This document shows positions 1-5,438 of a DNA stretch of 7,591 bases, in pieces. The position numbers were made by a program, and so were the translations under genes. The number at the start of each line of letters is the position of its first letter. Position 1 is the first letter of the stretch. The DNA comes from Hydrogenophaga sp. (GTDB taxonomy: Bacteria; Pseudomonadota; Gammaproteobacteria; Burkholderiales; Burkholderiaceae_C). The notes under the pieces were generated by a model, which searched no databases, was not told where the DNA came from, and saw nothing but the letters and a program-made list of their open reading frames with translations. The stretch covers positions 1 through 7,591 of the forward strand of contig JAGXRS010000213.1 in NCBI GenBank assembly GCA_018335615.1, given 5' to 3'.

Positions 1-1009
1 AGGCCACCAGCACCACCGGCAGCTCGCGCAGCAGCTTGGGGCCGAGCGTCTTGCGGCCGATGCGTTTCTGCAGCTCGGCAAAGGGCTGGGCGCAGCCGTC
101 GGTGCGCTCGGGTTGCGTGGGGTCGGGTCGCCAGACGACGATTTCGCCGTCGAGCACGGTGCCGTCGGGCAGGGCCTCGCCCAGGGCGGCGAGTTCGGGG
201 TAGCGGTCGGTGACCAGTTCTTCGCCGCGCGACCAGAGCCACACCTGGCCGGCGCGCCTGACCAGCTGGGCGCGGATGCCGTCCCACTTCCATTCCACCT
301 GCCACTGCGCCGGCTCGCCCAGCAGCTCGGGGAAGCGCTCCAGCGCTTCGTTGAACGGGTGCGCCAGGAAGAAGGGGTAGGGCTGGCCGCTGGTTTTCTG
401 GTTCAGCTCCTGCGGGTCTTCGGGTGCAATCAGCGCCTGGAAGTCGGCCGCGATGGGCGTGGCGCCGATGTGGGTGTAGCCCATGAGGCGCTGCGCGATG
501 CGTTTGGCGTCCACACCGGCCACCGCCGCCAGCGCCTGCGTGACCTGCAGGCGCGACACGCCCACGCGAAAGCCGCCGGTGATGAGCTTGAAGTACACCA
601 GCCGTTCTTCCGGGGGCAGCTGCGCCCAGTGGCGGCGCAGGGCGTCGGCCTGCGCGTCGGGGCTGAGCTTGCGCAGGGGCAGCAGCTCGCTGCGCATCCA
701 CTGGGCCAGCCCGAGCGCGTGGGGTTCGGTGGGGGGCGGGAGCAGCAGCGAGATGGTTTCGGCCAGGTCGCCCACGGCCTCGTAGCTTTCGGAGAACAGC
801 CACTCGGGCAGGCCGGCGGCGTTGCGTGCCAGCTCGCGCAGCAGGCGCGCGGGCACCAGCTGGCGCGGCTTGCCACCGGCCAGGAAGTACACGGCCCAGG
901 CCGCGTCTTCGGCCGGCACGGTGCGCAGGTAGGCCTGAAGCGCCAGTTGCTTGTCGCGGCTGCCGGTGCTGGCGTCCAGCTCGCGGTAGAGGGCGGCGAA
1001 GGCTTTCAT
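1..1009 (-). CDS. ATP-dependent DNA ligase, ligase-associated operon type (partial, C-terminus outside window)
   Basis: Seals DNA nicks by forming a ligase-AMP intermediate from ATP. I translated the minus strand from the ATG at 1009; it stays open for 336 codons to the window edge. Residues 1 to about 200 look like the helical DNA-binding domain of bacterial and archaeal ATP ligases. The nucleotidyltransferase domain follows: motif I is KWDGIR with the adenylated lysine at K241 (bases 287-289), SRGEE is at 260-264, and motif III is LDGEIVVW with D287, G288 and E289. The family usually has about 530-560 residues, so roughly 200 are missing, including motifs IV, V and the OB domain. The start overlaps the exonuclease stop by four bases (ATGA), which implies translational coupling. 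The domain calls are firm. The assignment to the ligase family that travels with an exonuclease, an Lhr-type helicase and a phosphoesterase rests on this gene order. It is not the main replicative NAD-dependent LigA. Confidence 0.95.
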   Translation of the reverse strand, partial: MKAFAALYRELDASTGSRDKQLALQAYLRTVPAEDAAWAVYFLAGGKPRQLVPARLLRELARNAAGLPEWLFSESYEAVGDLAETISLLLPPPTEPHALGLAQWMRSELLPLRKLSPDAQADALRRHWAQLPPEERLVYFKLITGGFRVGVSRLQVTQALAAVAGVDAKRIAQRLMGYTHIGATPIAADFQALIAPEDPQELNQKTSGQPYPFFLAHPFNEALERFPELLGEPAQWQVEWKWDGIRAQLVRRAGQVWLWSRGEELVTDRYPELAALGEALPDGTVLDGEIVVWRPDPTQPERTDGCAQPFAELQKRIGRKTLGPKLLRELPVVLVA

Positions 1010-2190
1010 GGGGCCGGGTGGTCCTGTGAGGCTTTCCCTTCGACCTCGATATCCGTTCGCCCTGAGCTTGTCGAAGGGCCCTCGGGGAATGCTTTGAAGG
1101 CTTCGACAGGCTCAGCCCGAACGGGATCTGTTTCAGCCCGAACGGAAGGCGCGTTGTCCTGTGCCGGTGCTTCCCCGTCCTCGTCGCCGTAGGCGGTCTC
1201 GAAGGCTTGCGCGTCCAGGCCGTTTTCGGTGAGCCAGCGCACCAGCACCGGCACGCTGCCGTGCGTCACGCGGATGTGTTCGGCGCCGGTGCCCTTGATG
1301 GCGGCCATGAGGCCGGGCCAGTCGGCGTGGTCGGACATGACAAAGCCGCGGTCCACCCCGCGCCGCCGGCGGGTGCCGCGCACCTGCATCCAGCCGCTGG
1401 CGAAGGCGTCTGACGCGTCGGCGCCGAAGCGCTTCATCCACGGCGTGCCCTGGGCCGACGGGGGCGCCAGCACCAGGCAGCGCTTGAGCGCTTCGCGGTC
1501 CATGGCCGGGTCGGTCACGCGGTGGGTGGGCGGCAGGGGCACGCCGGCCGCCCGGTACACCGCGTTGAGCGGCTCCACCGCGCCGTGCACCACGATCGGG
1601 CCGATGCTGGCGTCTACCCCGTGCAGGATGCGCTGGGCCTTGCCGAAGGCGTAGCACAGCAGCACCGAGGCGCGGCCGGCCTCGGCGTTGCGGCGCCACC
1701 AGGCGTTGATGTCGGCGAACAGCACGGCTTGCGTGGGCCAGCGGTAGATCGGCAGGCCGAAGGTGCTTTCGGTGATGAAGGTGTCGCAGCGCACCGGCTC
1801 GAAGGGCGGGCAGGTGCCGTCCGCCTCGGTCTTGTAGTCGCCCGAGGCCACCCACACCCGGCCGCCGTGCTCCAGCCGCACCTGGGCCGAGCCGAGCACA
1901 TGCCCGGCGGGGTGCAGCGAGACGCGCACGCCCTGGTGCTCCACCACCTCGCCGTAGGGCAGCGTCTGCAGGGGGATGCTGGCGCCCAGTCGCTGGCGCA
2001 GGGTGCCGGCGCTGTCGGTGTGCGCCAGGTAGTGGCCGTGCCCGGTGCGCGCGTGGTCGGAATGCGCGTGGGTGATGACGGCCCGGTCCACCGGCCGCCA
2101 GGGGTCGATGTAGAAATCACCCGGCGGGCAGTACAGGCCTTCGGGACGGGCAATGACCAGGTCGTTCGCAGAAGAAGGGGGCGCGCTCAT
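1006..2190 (-). CDS. ligase-associated exonuclease, metallo-beta-lactamase / beta-CASP fold
   Basis: Predicted metal-dependent DNA exonuclease that works with the adjacent ATP-dependent ligase. The 394-residue product shows the MBL motif HAHSDH at 41-46, further ligand candidates H93 and H97, SGDYK with D118, and beta-CASP-like motifs ESTFG (141-145), SDHAD (286-290) and VTHG with H310. The opening EGLYCPPGDFYIDPWRPVDR is typical of this family. I chose the ATG at 2190 because the family homology begins just after it. An in-frame ATG at 2217 and another further upstream exist but would add unrelated residues, and no strong Shine-Dalgarno sequence helps decide. Recognisable family sequence ends near residue 340, whereas relatives are about 330-350 residues long. 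Residues 349-380 here are encoded by a REP-like palindrome, so most of the C-terminal tail is acquired sequence. Substrate and polarity cannot be read from the sequence. Confidence 0.93.
   Translation of the reverse strand: MSAPPSSANDLVIARPEGLYCPPGDFYIDPWRPVDRAVITHAHSDHARTGHGHYLAHTDSAGTLRQRLGASIPLQTLPYGEVVEHQGVRVSLHPAGHVLGSAQVRLEHGGRVWVASGDYKTEADGTCPPFEPVRCDTFITESTFGLPIYRWPTQAVLFADINAWWRRNAEAGRASVLLCYAFGKAQRILHGVDASIGPIVVHGAVEPLNAVYRAAGVPLPPTHRVTDPAMDREALKRCLVLAPPSAQGTPWMKRFGADASDAFASGWMQVRGTRRRRGVDRGFVMSDHADWPGLMAAIKGTGAEHIRVTHGSVPVLVRWLTENGLDAQAFETAYGDEDGEAPAQDNAPSVRAETDPVRAEPVEAFKAFPEGPSTSSGRTDIEVEGKASQDHPAP
1053..1145. repeat. REP-like inverted pair of palindromic units inside a coding region
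   Basis: Two 27-base units face each other. Unit 1 is at 1053-1079, unit 2 is the reverse complement at 1098-1124, and an 18-base spacer separates them. Their first 24 positions match at 21. A 13-base partial copy of the outer end of unit 2 (TCAGCCCGAACGG, 1112-1124) recurs at 1133-1145, exactly 21 bases away, so the reading frame is kept. Within each unit a 5-bp stem can form around an 11-base loop GAGCYTGTCGA. Two of the stem pairs are C-G in one unit and G-C in the other. This motif resembles the GAGCYTGTCGAAG-type dispersed repeats common in proteobacteria, which is recalled knowledge. Read in the exonuclease frame it yields a VRAE...STSSGRT peptide, a familiar signature of translated copies. 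Confidence 0.85.
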
Positions 2191-2298
2191 GAGAACATTC
2201 AGTGTGCCGCAGGCCATTCGCCCGCGGTGAACAGCAGGGCAATATCCGGGCCGCACACGAGCCAGGCCCACGGCCCAGCGCTTTGGGAGTACGACAAG

Positions 2299-2847
2299 AT
2301 GAACCCGACAGACACCACCGCTTCACCCCCGATCCAGATACGCCCGGAAACGCCGGCCGATGCCGAGGCCATCGACGCTGTGCACCGCGCGGCCTTTGCC
2401 GCGGAGCCGCACTCGCGCCAGACCGAGCACCTCATCGTGAAGGCCCTGCGCTCGGCGGGCGCGCTCACGGTGTCGCTGGTGGCCGACCAGGAGGGGCAGG
2501 TGGTGGGCCACGCGGCGGCTTCTCCCGTGAGCCTGTCAGACGGCAGCACCGGCTGGCACTGCGTGGGGCCCATCGGCGTGCTGCCCGGCCTGCAGCGGCG
2601 CGGTATTGGCTCGGCCCTGATGCAGGCGCTGATCCAGCAACTGCAGGCGCAGGGCAGCGCCGGCTGCGTGCTGGTGGGCGAGCCTGGCTATTACGTGCGC
2701 TTTGGCTTCCGGCCGGGCCTGGGCCTGGTGTGGCCGGGCATGCCCGCCGAATACGACGCCTACGTGCAGAGCCTGCCGTTCGGGGCGGATGTGCCCCAGG
2801 CGAGCGTGATCTACCACCCCGCGTTCGACACGCCGCCTGCCGGCTGA
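2299..2847 (+). CDS. GNAT family N-acetyltransferase (YhbS-like)
   Basis: Predicted acetyl-CoA-dependent N-acetyltransferase of 182 residues, a full-length single GNAT domain. IQIRPETPADAEAIDAVHRAAF (starting at residue 12) is the usual N-terminal strand and helix. Motif A is at 91-105, where PIGVLPGLQRRGIGSA contains the Q/RxxGxG acetyl-CoA pyrophosphate loop (Q99-R-R-G-I-G). The segment VLVGEPGYYVRFGF near 124-137 is characteristic of the YhbS/COG3153 group. The ATG at 2299 is preceded by GGGAG (2285-2289) at nine bases. It is transcribed divergently from the exonuclease across a 108-base gap in which I see no convincing promoter. The substrate is unknown: members acetylate small molecules, peptides or proteins. 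The family call is firm; the cellular role is not assignable. Confidence 0.92.
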   Translation: MNPTDTTASPPIQIRPETPADAEAIDAVHRAAFAAEPHSRQTEHLIVKALRSAGALTVSLVADQEGQVVGHAAASPVSLSDGSTGWHCVGPIGVLPGLQRRGIGSALMQALIQQLQAQGSAGCVLVGEPGYYVRFGFRPGLGLVWPGMPAEYDAYVQSLPFGADVPQASVIYHPAFDTPPAG

Positions 2848-2924
2848 GGGCTGCCATTGCGGCGGCCGTTCACCCGCTTGACGCGGGCGCGGCCCCGGCG
2901 CAAAGTGCCTGAGCTGTCATTCAC

Positions 2925-2930
2925 AGGAGG
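2925..2930 (+). promoter_or_regulatory. Shine-Dalgarno site that fixes a GTG start
   Basis: A perfect AGGAGG lies five bases upstream of the GTG at 2936. It supports GTG as the start of the VOC protein even though no ATG is available at that point. It is the strongest ribosome binding site I found in the window. Confidence 0.85.
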
Positions 2931-2935
2931 CTGCC

Positions 2936-3313
2936 GTGTTTGCGAATCCCCATGCCATCAGCTGGTTTGAAATTCCCGTTGCCGACTTCGACCGGGCCAA
3001 GACGTTCTACGAGGCCGTGCTGGGCCGCCCCATCGAGACCATGACCATGGGTCCGTCAACCATGGGCTTCATCACCACCGGGCCCGACAACGTGGGCGGG
3101 GCCATCGTGAAGGAAGAGGGCTGCGAGCCTTCACGCTCCGGCACCCTGGTGTACCTGAACGGCGGGGACGACCTGGCCACGGTGCTGGCGCGGGTGGCAC
3201 CCGCCGGGGGATCGGTGGCCACGCCCAAGACCGACATCGGGCACGGCTTCGGCTTCTTCGCCCATTTCATCGACACCGAAGGCAACCGCGTCGGCCTGCA
3301 CTCGATGGGCTGA
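2936..3313 (+). CDS. VOC superfamily (glyoxalase/bleomycin-resistance fold) protein
   Basis: Small 125-residue protein of the vicinal-oxygen-chelate fold, closest by recall to the COG3324 group described as related to lactoylglutathione lyase. The first beta-alpha-beta module is visible at 8-30 (ISWFEIPVADFDRAKTFYEAVLG) and the closing module at 104-123 (GFGFFAHFIDTEGNRVGLHS). Compared with glyoxalase I, the first metal ligand (His) is W10 and the last (Glu) is G120, so glyoxalase I chemistry is unlikely. The true substrate is unknown. The start is GTG with a strong AGGAGG ribosome binding site. The gene lies 88 bases after the acetyltransferase on the same strand, so the two may or may not be co-transcribed. 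It ends only 15 bases before the convergent end of the FAD oxidoreductase, and no hairpin separates them. Confidence 0.9.
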   Translation: MFANPHAISWFEIPVADFDRAKTFYEAVLGRPIETMTMGPSTMGFITTGPDNVGGAIVKEEGCEPSRSGTLVYLNGGDDLATVLARVAPAGGSVATPKTDIGHGFGFFAHFIDTEGNRVGLHSMG

Positions 3314-3328
3314 AGGTCTGCTGGCGGT

Positions 3329-4462
3329 TCAGCCGCGCAGCGTTTCCCGTGCGGGCGAGAGCTGGGCCGCGGTGAGGCCGGTGTCGGCGATGTGGGCCGG
3401 CAGTGGCAGACCGCGCAGCAGGTCTGCACAGGCCTCGCCCATGGCGGCACTGGTCTGGATGCCGTAGCCACCTTGCGCTGCGCACCAGAAGAAGCCCGGC
3501 GCCACCGGATCGAAGCCGCCCACCAGATCGCCGTCGGCCACGAAGGAGCGCAGGCCGGCCCAGGTGTGCGTGGGGCGGGGCGTGAGCGTGGTCCAGGTTT
3601 CCAGGGCGTGCAGGCCCATGGCGATGTCCAGTTCCTCGGGCTGCACGTCCTGCGCATGGGTGGCGTCTTCGTTCACGGGCGAGGCCAGCAGGGCGCCGGC
3701 GTCGGGCTTCATGTAGAAGCTGCCGTCGGCCGCGAACAGCAGCGGCCAGCGCGCGGCATCGGTGCCGGCGGGCGGCAGGAAGGTGAAGGCGGTGCGGCGC
3801 TTCGGGCTAAGGCCCAGCGGCGCCACACCCGCCATCTGCGCCACGGCGTCGCACCAGGCACCCGCCGCGTTCACCAGCACGGCGGCGTGGTACTCGGCGC
3901 CCGCGGCGGTGCGAACCCGCCACCCGCTGCCATCGCGCTCGACCGCCACCACCTCCGCATCACACACCAGCGTGCCGCCGGCTTGCCGGAAACCGCGCAG
4001 GTAGCCCTGGTGGATGGCGTGCACGTCCATGTCGAAACTGTCCGGCTCGATGATGGCCGCGCTCACCTTATCGGGGCGCAGCGCGGGCACCATGTCCAGC
4101 GCCTCGGCCGCGCTCACGCGGCGCCCGCGTGGGCTGGTTTGCTGCAGCGTGTCCCAGGCTTCTTCCAGGTGGTGCAGCTCGTCCGGCCCGGCGACCGTGA
4201 GCAGGCCACGCGGTGTGAGCAGCGGGGCTTGTGCAAACCCGGGCGGCGGGTTCACAAAGAAGGCTTCGCTGGCCCGCGACAGCGCCCGCACCTGCGGCGG
4301 CCCATAGCTGGCGATGAATTGCGCGGCCGAGCGGCCGGTGCTGTGGTAACCCGGCTGGCTCTCGCGCTCCAGCATCACGCAGCGGGCGTGGGGGGCGAGG
4401 AAATGGCCGATGGAGGCGCCGGCGATGCCGGCGCCGAGGATGAGGAAGTCGGTTTGCTGCAT
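3329..4462 (-). CDS. FAD-dependent amino-acid oxidoreductase, D-arginine dehydrogenase-like (DAO family)
   Basis: A 377-residue flavoenzyme of the D-amino-acid oxidase family, predicted to oxidise an amino acid or related amine to its imino/keto form using FAD. The Rossmann motif GAGIAG is at 10-15 with the ribose-binding acidic residue E32 (LERES). GYHSTGRSAA (38-47) and the C-terminal FAD segment GGYGIQTSAAMGEA (331-344) are diagnostic. Most of the chain aligns by eye with Pseudomonas aeruginosa DauA as I remember it, including R222, R305, Y53 and the active-site Tyr (Y250 here). Residues recalled as contacting D-arginine are changed: position 48 is Gln instead of His, 50 is Ile instead of Thr, and 87 is Leu instead of Glu. 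A different substrate is therefore likely. The start is the ATG at 4462, just before the conserved QQTDFLILGAG, and no clear ribosome binding site is visible. No DauB-type partner is adjacent. Confidence 0.93.
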   Translation of the reverse strand: MQQTDFLILGAGIAGASIGHFLAPHARCVMLERESQPGYHSTGRSAAQFIASYGPPQVRALSRASEAFFVNPPPGFAQAPLLTPRGLLTVAGPDELHHLEEAWDTLQQTSPRGRRVSAAEALDMVPALRPDKVSAAIIEPDSFDMDVHAIHQGYLRGFRQAGGTLVCDAEVVAVERDGSGWRVRTAAGAEYHAAVLVNAAGAWCDAVAQMAGVAPLGLSPKRRTAFTFLPPAGTDAARWPLLFAADGSFYMKPDAGALLASPVNEDATHAQDVQPEELDIAMGLHALETWTTLTPRPTHTWAGLRSFVADGDLVGGFDPVAPGFFWCAAQGGYGIQTSAAMGEACADLLRGLPLPAHIADTGLTAAQLSPARETLRG

Positions 4463-4534
4463 GTGGGGATTGTGTCGGAGCGAGTGGCCGGTCGCCTGTC
4501 GCCATCGAGGGGCAAACGGCTTACAGTGGTCCGC

Positions 4535-5041
4535 ATGGAACACGTGAGAGACGAATCCGTTGAGGGGCGAGGCGGCGCTTCGGATCCCTTCAACCTGCAG
4601 CGCTTTGTGGACGCCCAGACCGGCGTGTACGACACGGCGCTGCGAGAGTTGCGGCAGGGGCACAAGCAGACCCACTGGATCTGGTTTGTGCTGCCGCAAC
4701 TGCAGGGTCTTGGGCGTAGCTCGCAGGCACGGTTTTACGGCATCACCGGCCGGGCCGAGGCCGCCGCGTACTGGGCCCACCCGCTGCTCGGTCCCCGGCT
4801 GCTGGCCTGTGTGCAAGCGCTCAACCGGCATGCGGGCCAGCGCATCGAGACCATTCTGGGGCCGGTGGATGCGCAGAAATTCGGCAGCTGCCTGACGCTG
4901 TTCGATGTGGTGGCGCCGCACACACCCGAGCTGGCGGCGGCACTGCAGCACTTCTACGCTGGGGCCCGTTGCGAGAAGACGCTGGCATGGGTCGGCGCCA
5001 TTTCTTCCCCACCCGATCAGGAGAAACCGTCTCATGACTGA
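4535..5041 (+). CDS. DUF1810 family protein
   Basis: A 168-residue protein of the DUF1810/COG5579 family, whose biochemical function I do not know. Family blocks seen are DPFNLQRFVDAQ (17-28), a helix with LRELRQGHKQTHWIWFVLPQL (36-56), FYGITGRAEAAAYWAHPLLGPRL (67-89), and DAQKFGSCLTLFDVVAP (112-128). The family core begins near residue 17, so the first 16 residues are an extra N-terminal tail, and about 15 residues past the core are polar. The protein looks soluble, with no signal peptide or membrane segment. The ATG at 4535 has only a weak ribosome binding site, and an in-frame GTG at 4526 is a possible alternative. The gene is divergent from the FAD oxidoreductase across 72 bases. Its 3' end overlaps cutA by eight bases, so the two are probably one transcript. 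Confidence 0.9.
   Translation: MEHVRDESVEGRGGASDPFNLQRFVDAQTGVYDTALRELRQGHKQTHWIWFVLPQLQGLGRSSQARFYGITGRAEAAAYWAHPLLGPRLLACVQALNRHAGQRIETILGPVDAQKFGSCLTLFDVVAPHTPELAAALQHFYAGARCEKTLAWVGAISSPPDQEKPSHD
5019..5024 (+). promoter_or_regulatory. Ribosome binding site of cutA inside the DUF1810 gene
   Basis: AGGAGA lies nine bases before the ATG at 5034, within the last codons of the DUF1810 gene. It supports that ATG over the later in-frame ATGs at residues 7 and 9 of CutA. It also means ribosomes finishing DUF1810 pass directly over the cutA start. Confidence 0.75.
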
Positions 5042-5378
5042 TTCAGCGCCGATGCTCATGGTCGTCACCACCGTGGCCACCCGCGAGGAAGCGCGCGGGA
5101 TGGCGCACGAGCTGGTGCGCCGCCACCTGGCGGCCTGTGTGCAGATCCATGCGATCGAGAGCGTGTACGAATGGAACGGCACGGTCGCCCAGGACGCCGA
5201 GTGGCGGCTGATGCTCAAGACACGGGCGGACGTTTACCCGGCGGTGGAAGCCGCGATTCTCGAGCTGCACCGCTACGAGCTGCCGGCGGTGTTCGCGGTG
5301 CCGGTCAGCCAGGCCTCCACGGCGTACGGAGACTGGGTGATGCAGTCTGCTCAGCTGCCAAGGGCAAACGTGCCGTGA
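5034..5378 (+). CDS. cutA: CutA1 divalent cation tolerance protein
   Basis: A 114-residue CutA1 protein, full length for the family (about 105-115). CutA forms very stable trimers with a ferredoxin-like fold. It was originally tied to copper and other divalent-metal tolerance in E. coli, but its exact role is unsettled. Conserved features are VVTTVATREEARGMAHELVRR at the N-terminus, LAACVQI with C35, VYEWNGTV (44-51), LMLKT (59-63), and LHRYELPAV (78-86) containing H79, E82 and P84. The start at the ATG at 5034 has AGGAGA at nine bases. It overlaps the DUF1810 gene by eight bases in a different frame, which suggests coupled translation. It converges on dnaJ with a hairpin terminator between the two. 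Confidence 0.96.
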   Translation: MTDSAPMLMVVTTVATREEARGMAHELVRRHLAACVQIHAIESVYEWNGTVAQDAEWRLMLKTRADVYPAVEAAILELHRYELPAVFAVPVSQASTAYGDWVMQSAQLPRANVP

Positions 5379-5381
5379 ACG

Positions 5382-5410
5382 AAAAAGGGGCGACGGTCAC
5401 CCGTCGCCCC
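5382..5410 (-). terminator. Rho-independent terminator of the dnaK-dnaJ transcript
   Basis: A perfect 10-bp stem, GGGGCGACGG (5387-5396) with CCGTCGCCCC (5401-5410), closes a four-base loop. On the minus strand it is followed by five Ts (5386-5382), the classic intrinsic terminator layout. It lies 28 bases after the dnaJ stop. On the plus strand the hairpin is preceded by As and followed by TTCG, so it could stall the cutA transcript but is a weaker terminator in that direction. Confidence 0.9.
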
Positions 5411-5438
5411 TTCGCCTGTCTGAACCCTTCAGCCGATC

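Noticed and set aside
113..1192. 359-codon plus-strand open frame opposite the ligase and the exonuclease tail
   Set aside because: It is antisense to a ligase with clear catalytic motifs, its composition is Ala/Gly/Arg/Gln-rich as expected of a GC-rich shadow, and its C-terminus is just another reading of the REP-like repeat.
1522..2298. Long plus-strand extension upstream of the acetyltransferase ATG
   Set aside because: It is antisense to the exonuclease and matches no GNAT sequence; the domain begins right after the ATG at 2299, which has a ribosome binding site.
2878..2906. Possible promoter before the VOC gene: TTGACG, a 17-base gap, then CAAAGT
   Set aside because: The -35 match is good, but the -10 matches only 3 of 6 bases and the -35 lies in the loop of a small CCCGC/GCGGG palindrome. 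The evidence is too weak to annotate.
3392..4534. Plus-strand open frame running into the DUF1810 gene, which could be read as a fusion protein
   Set aside because: This part lies opposite the well-supported FAD oxidoreductase and shows no domain; the DUF1810 core starts after 4535.
4463..5218. N-terminal extension of the FAD oxidoreductase on the minus strand
   Set aside because: It is antisense to DUF1810 and cutA, and the FAD-binding domain starts immediately after the ATG at 4462 as in relatives.
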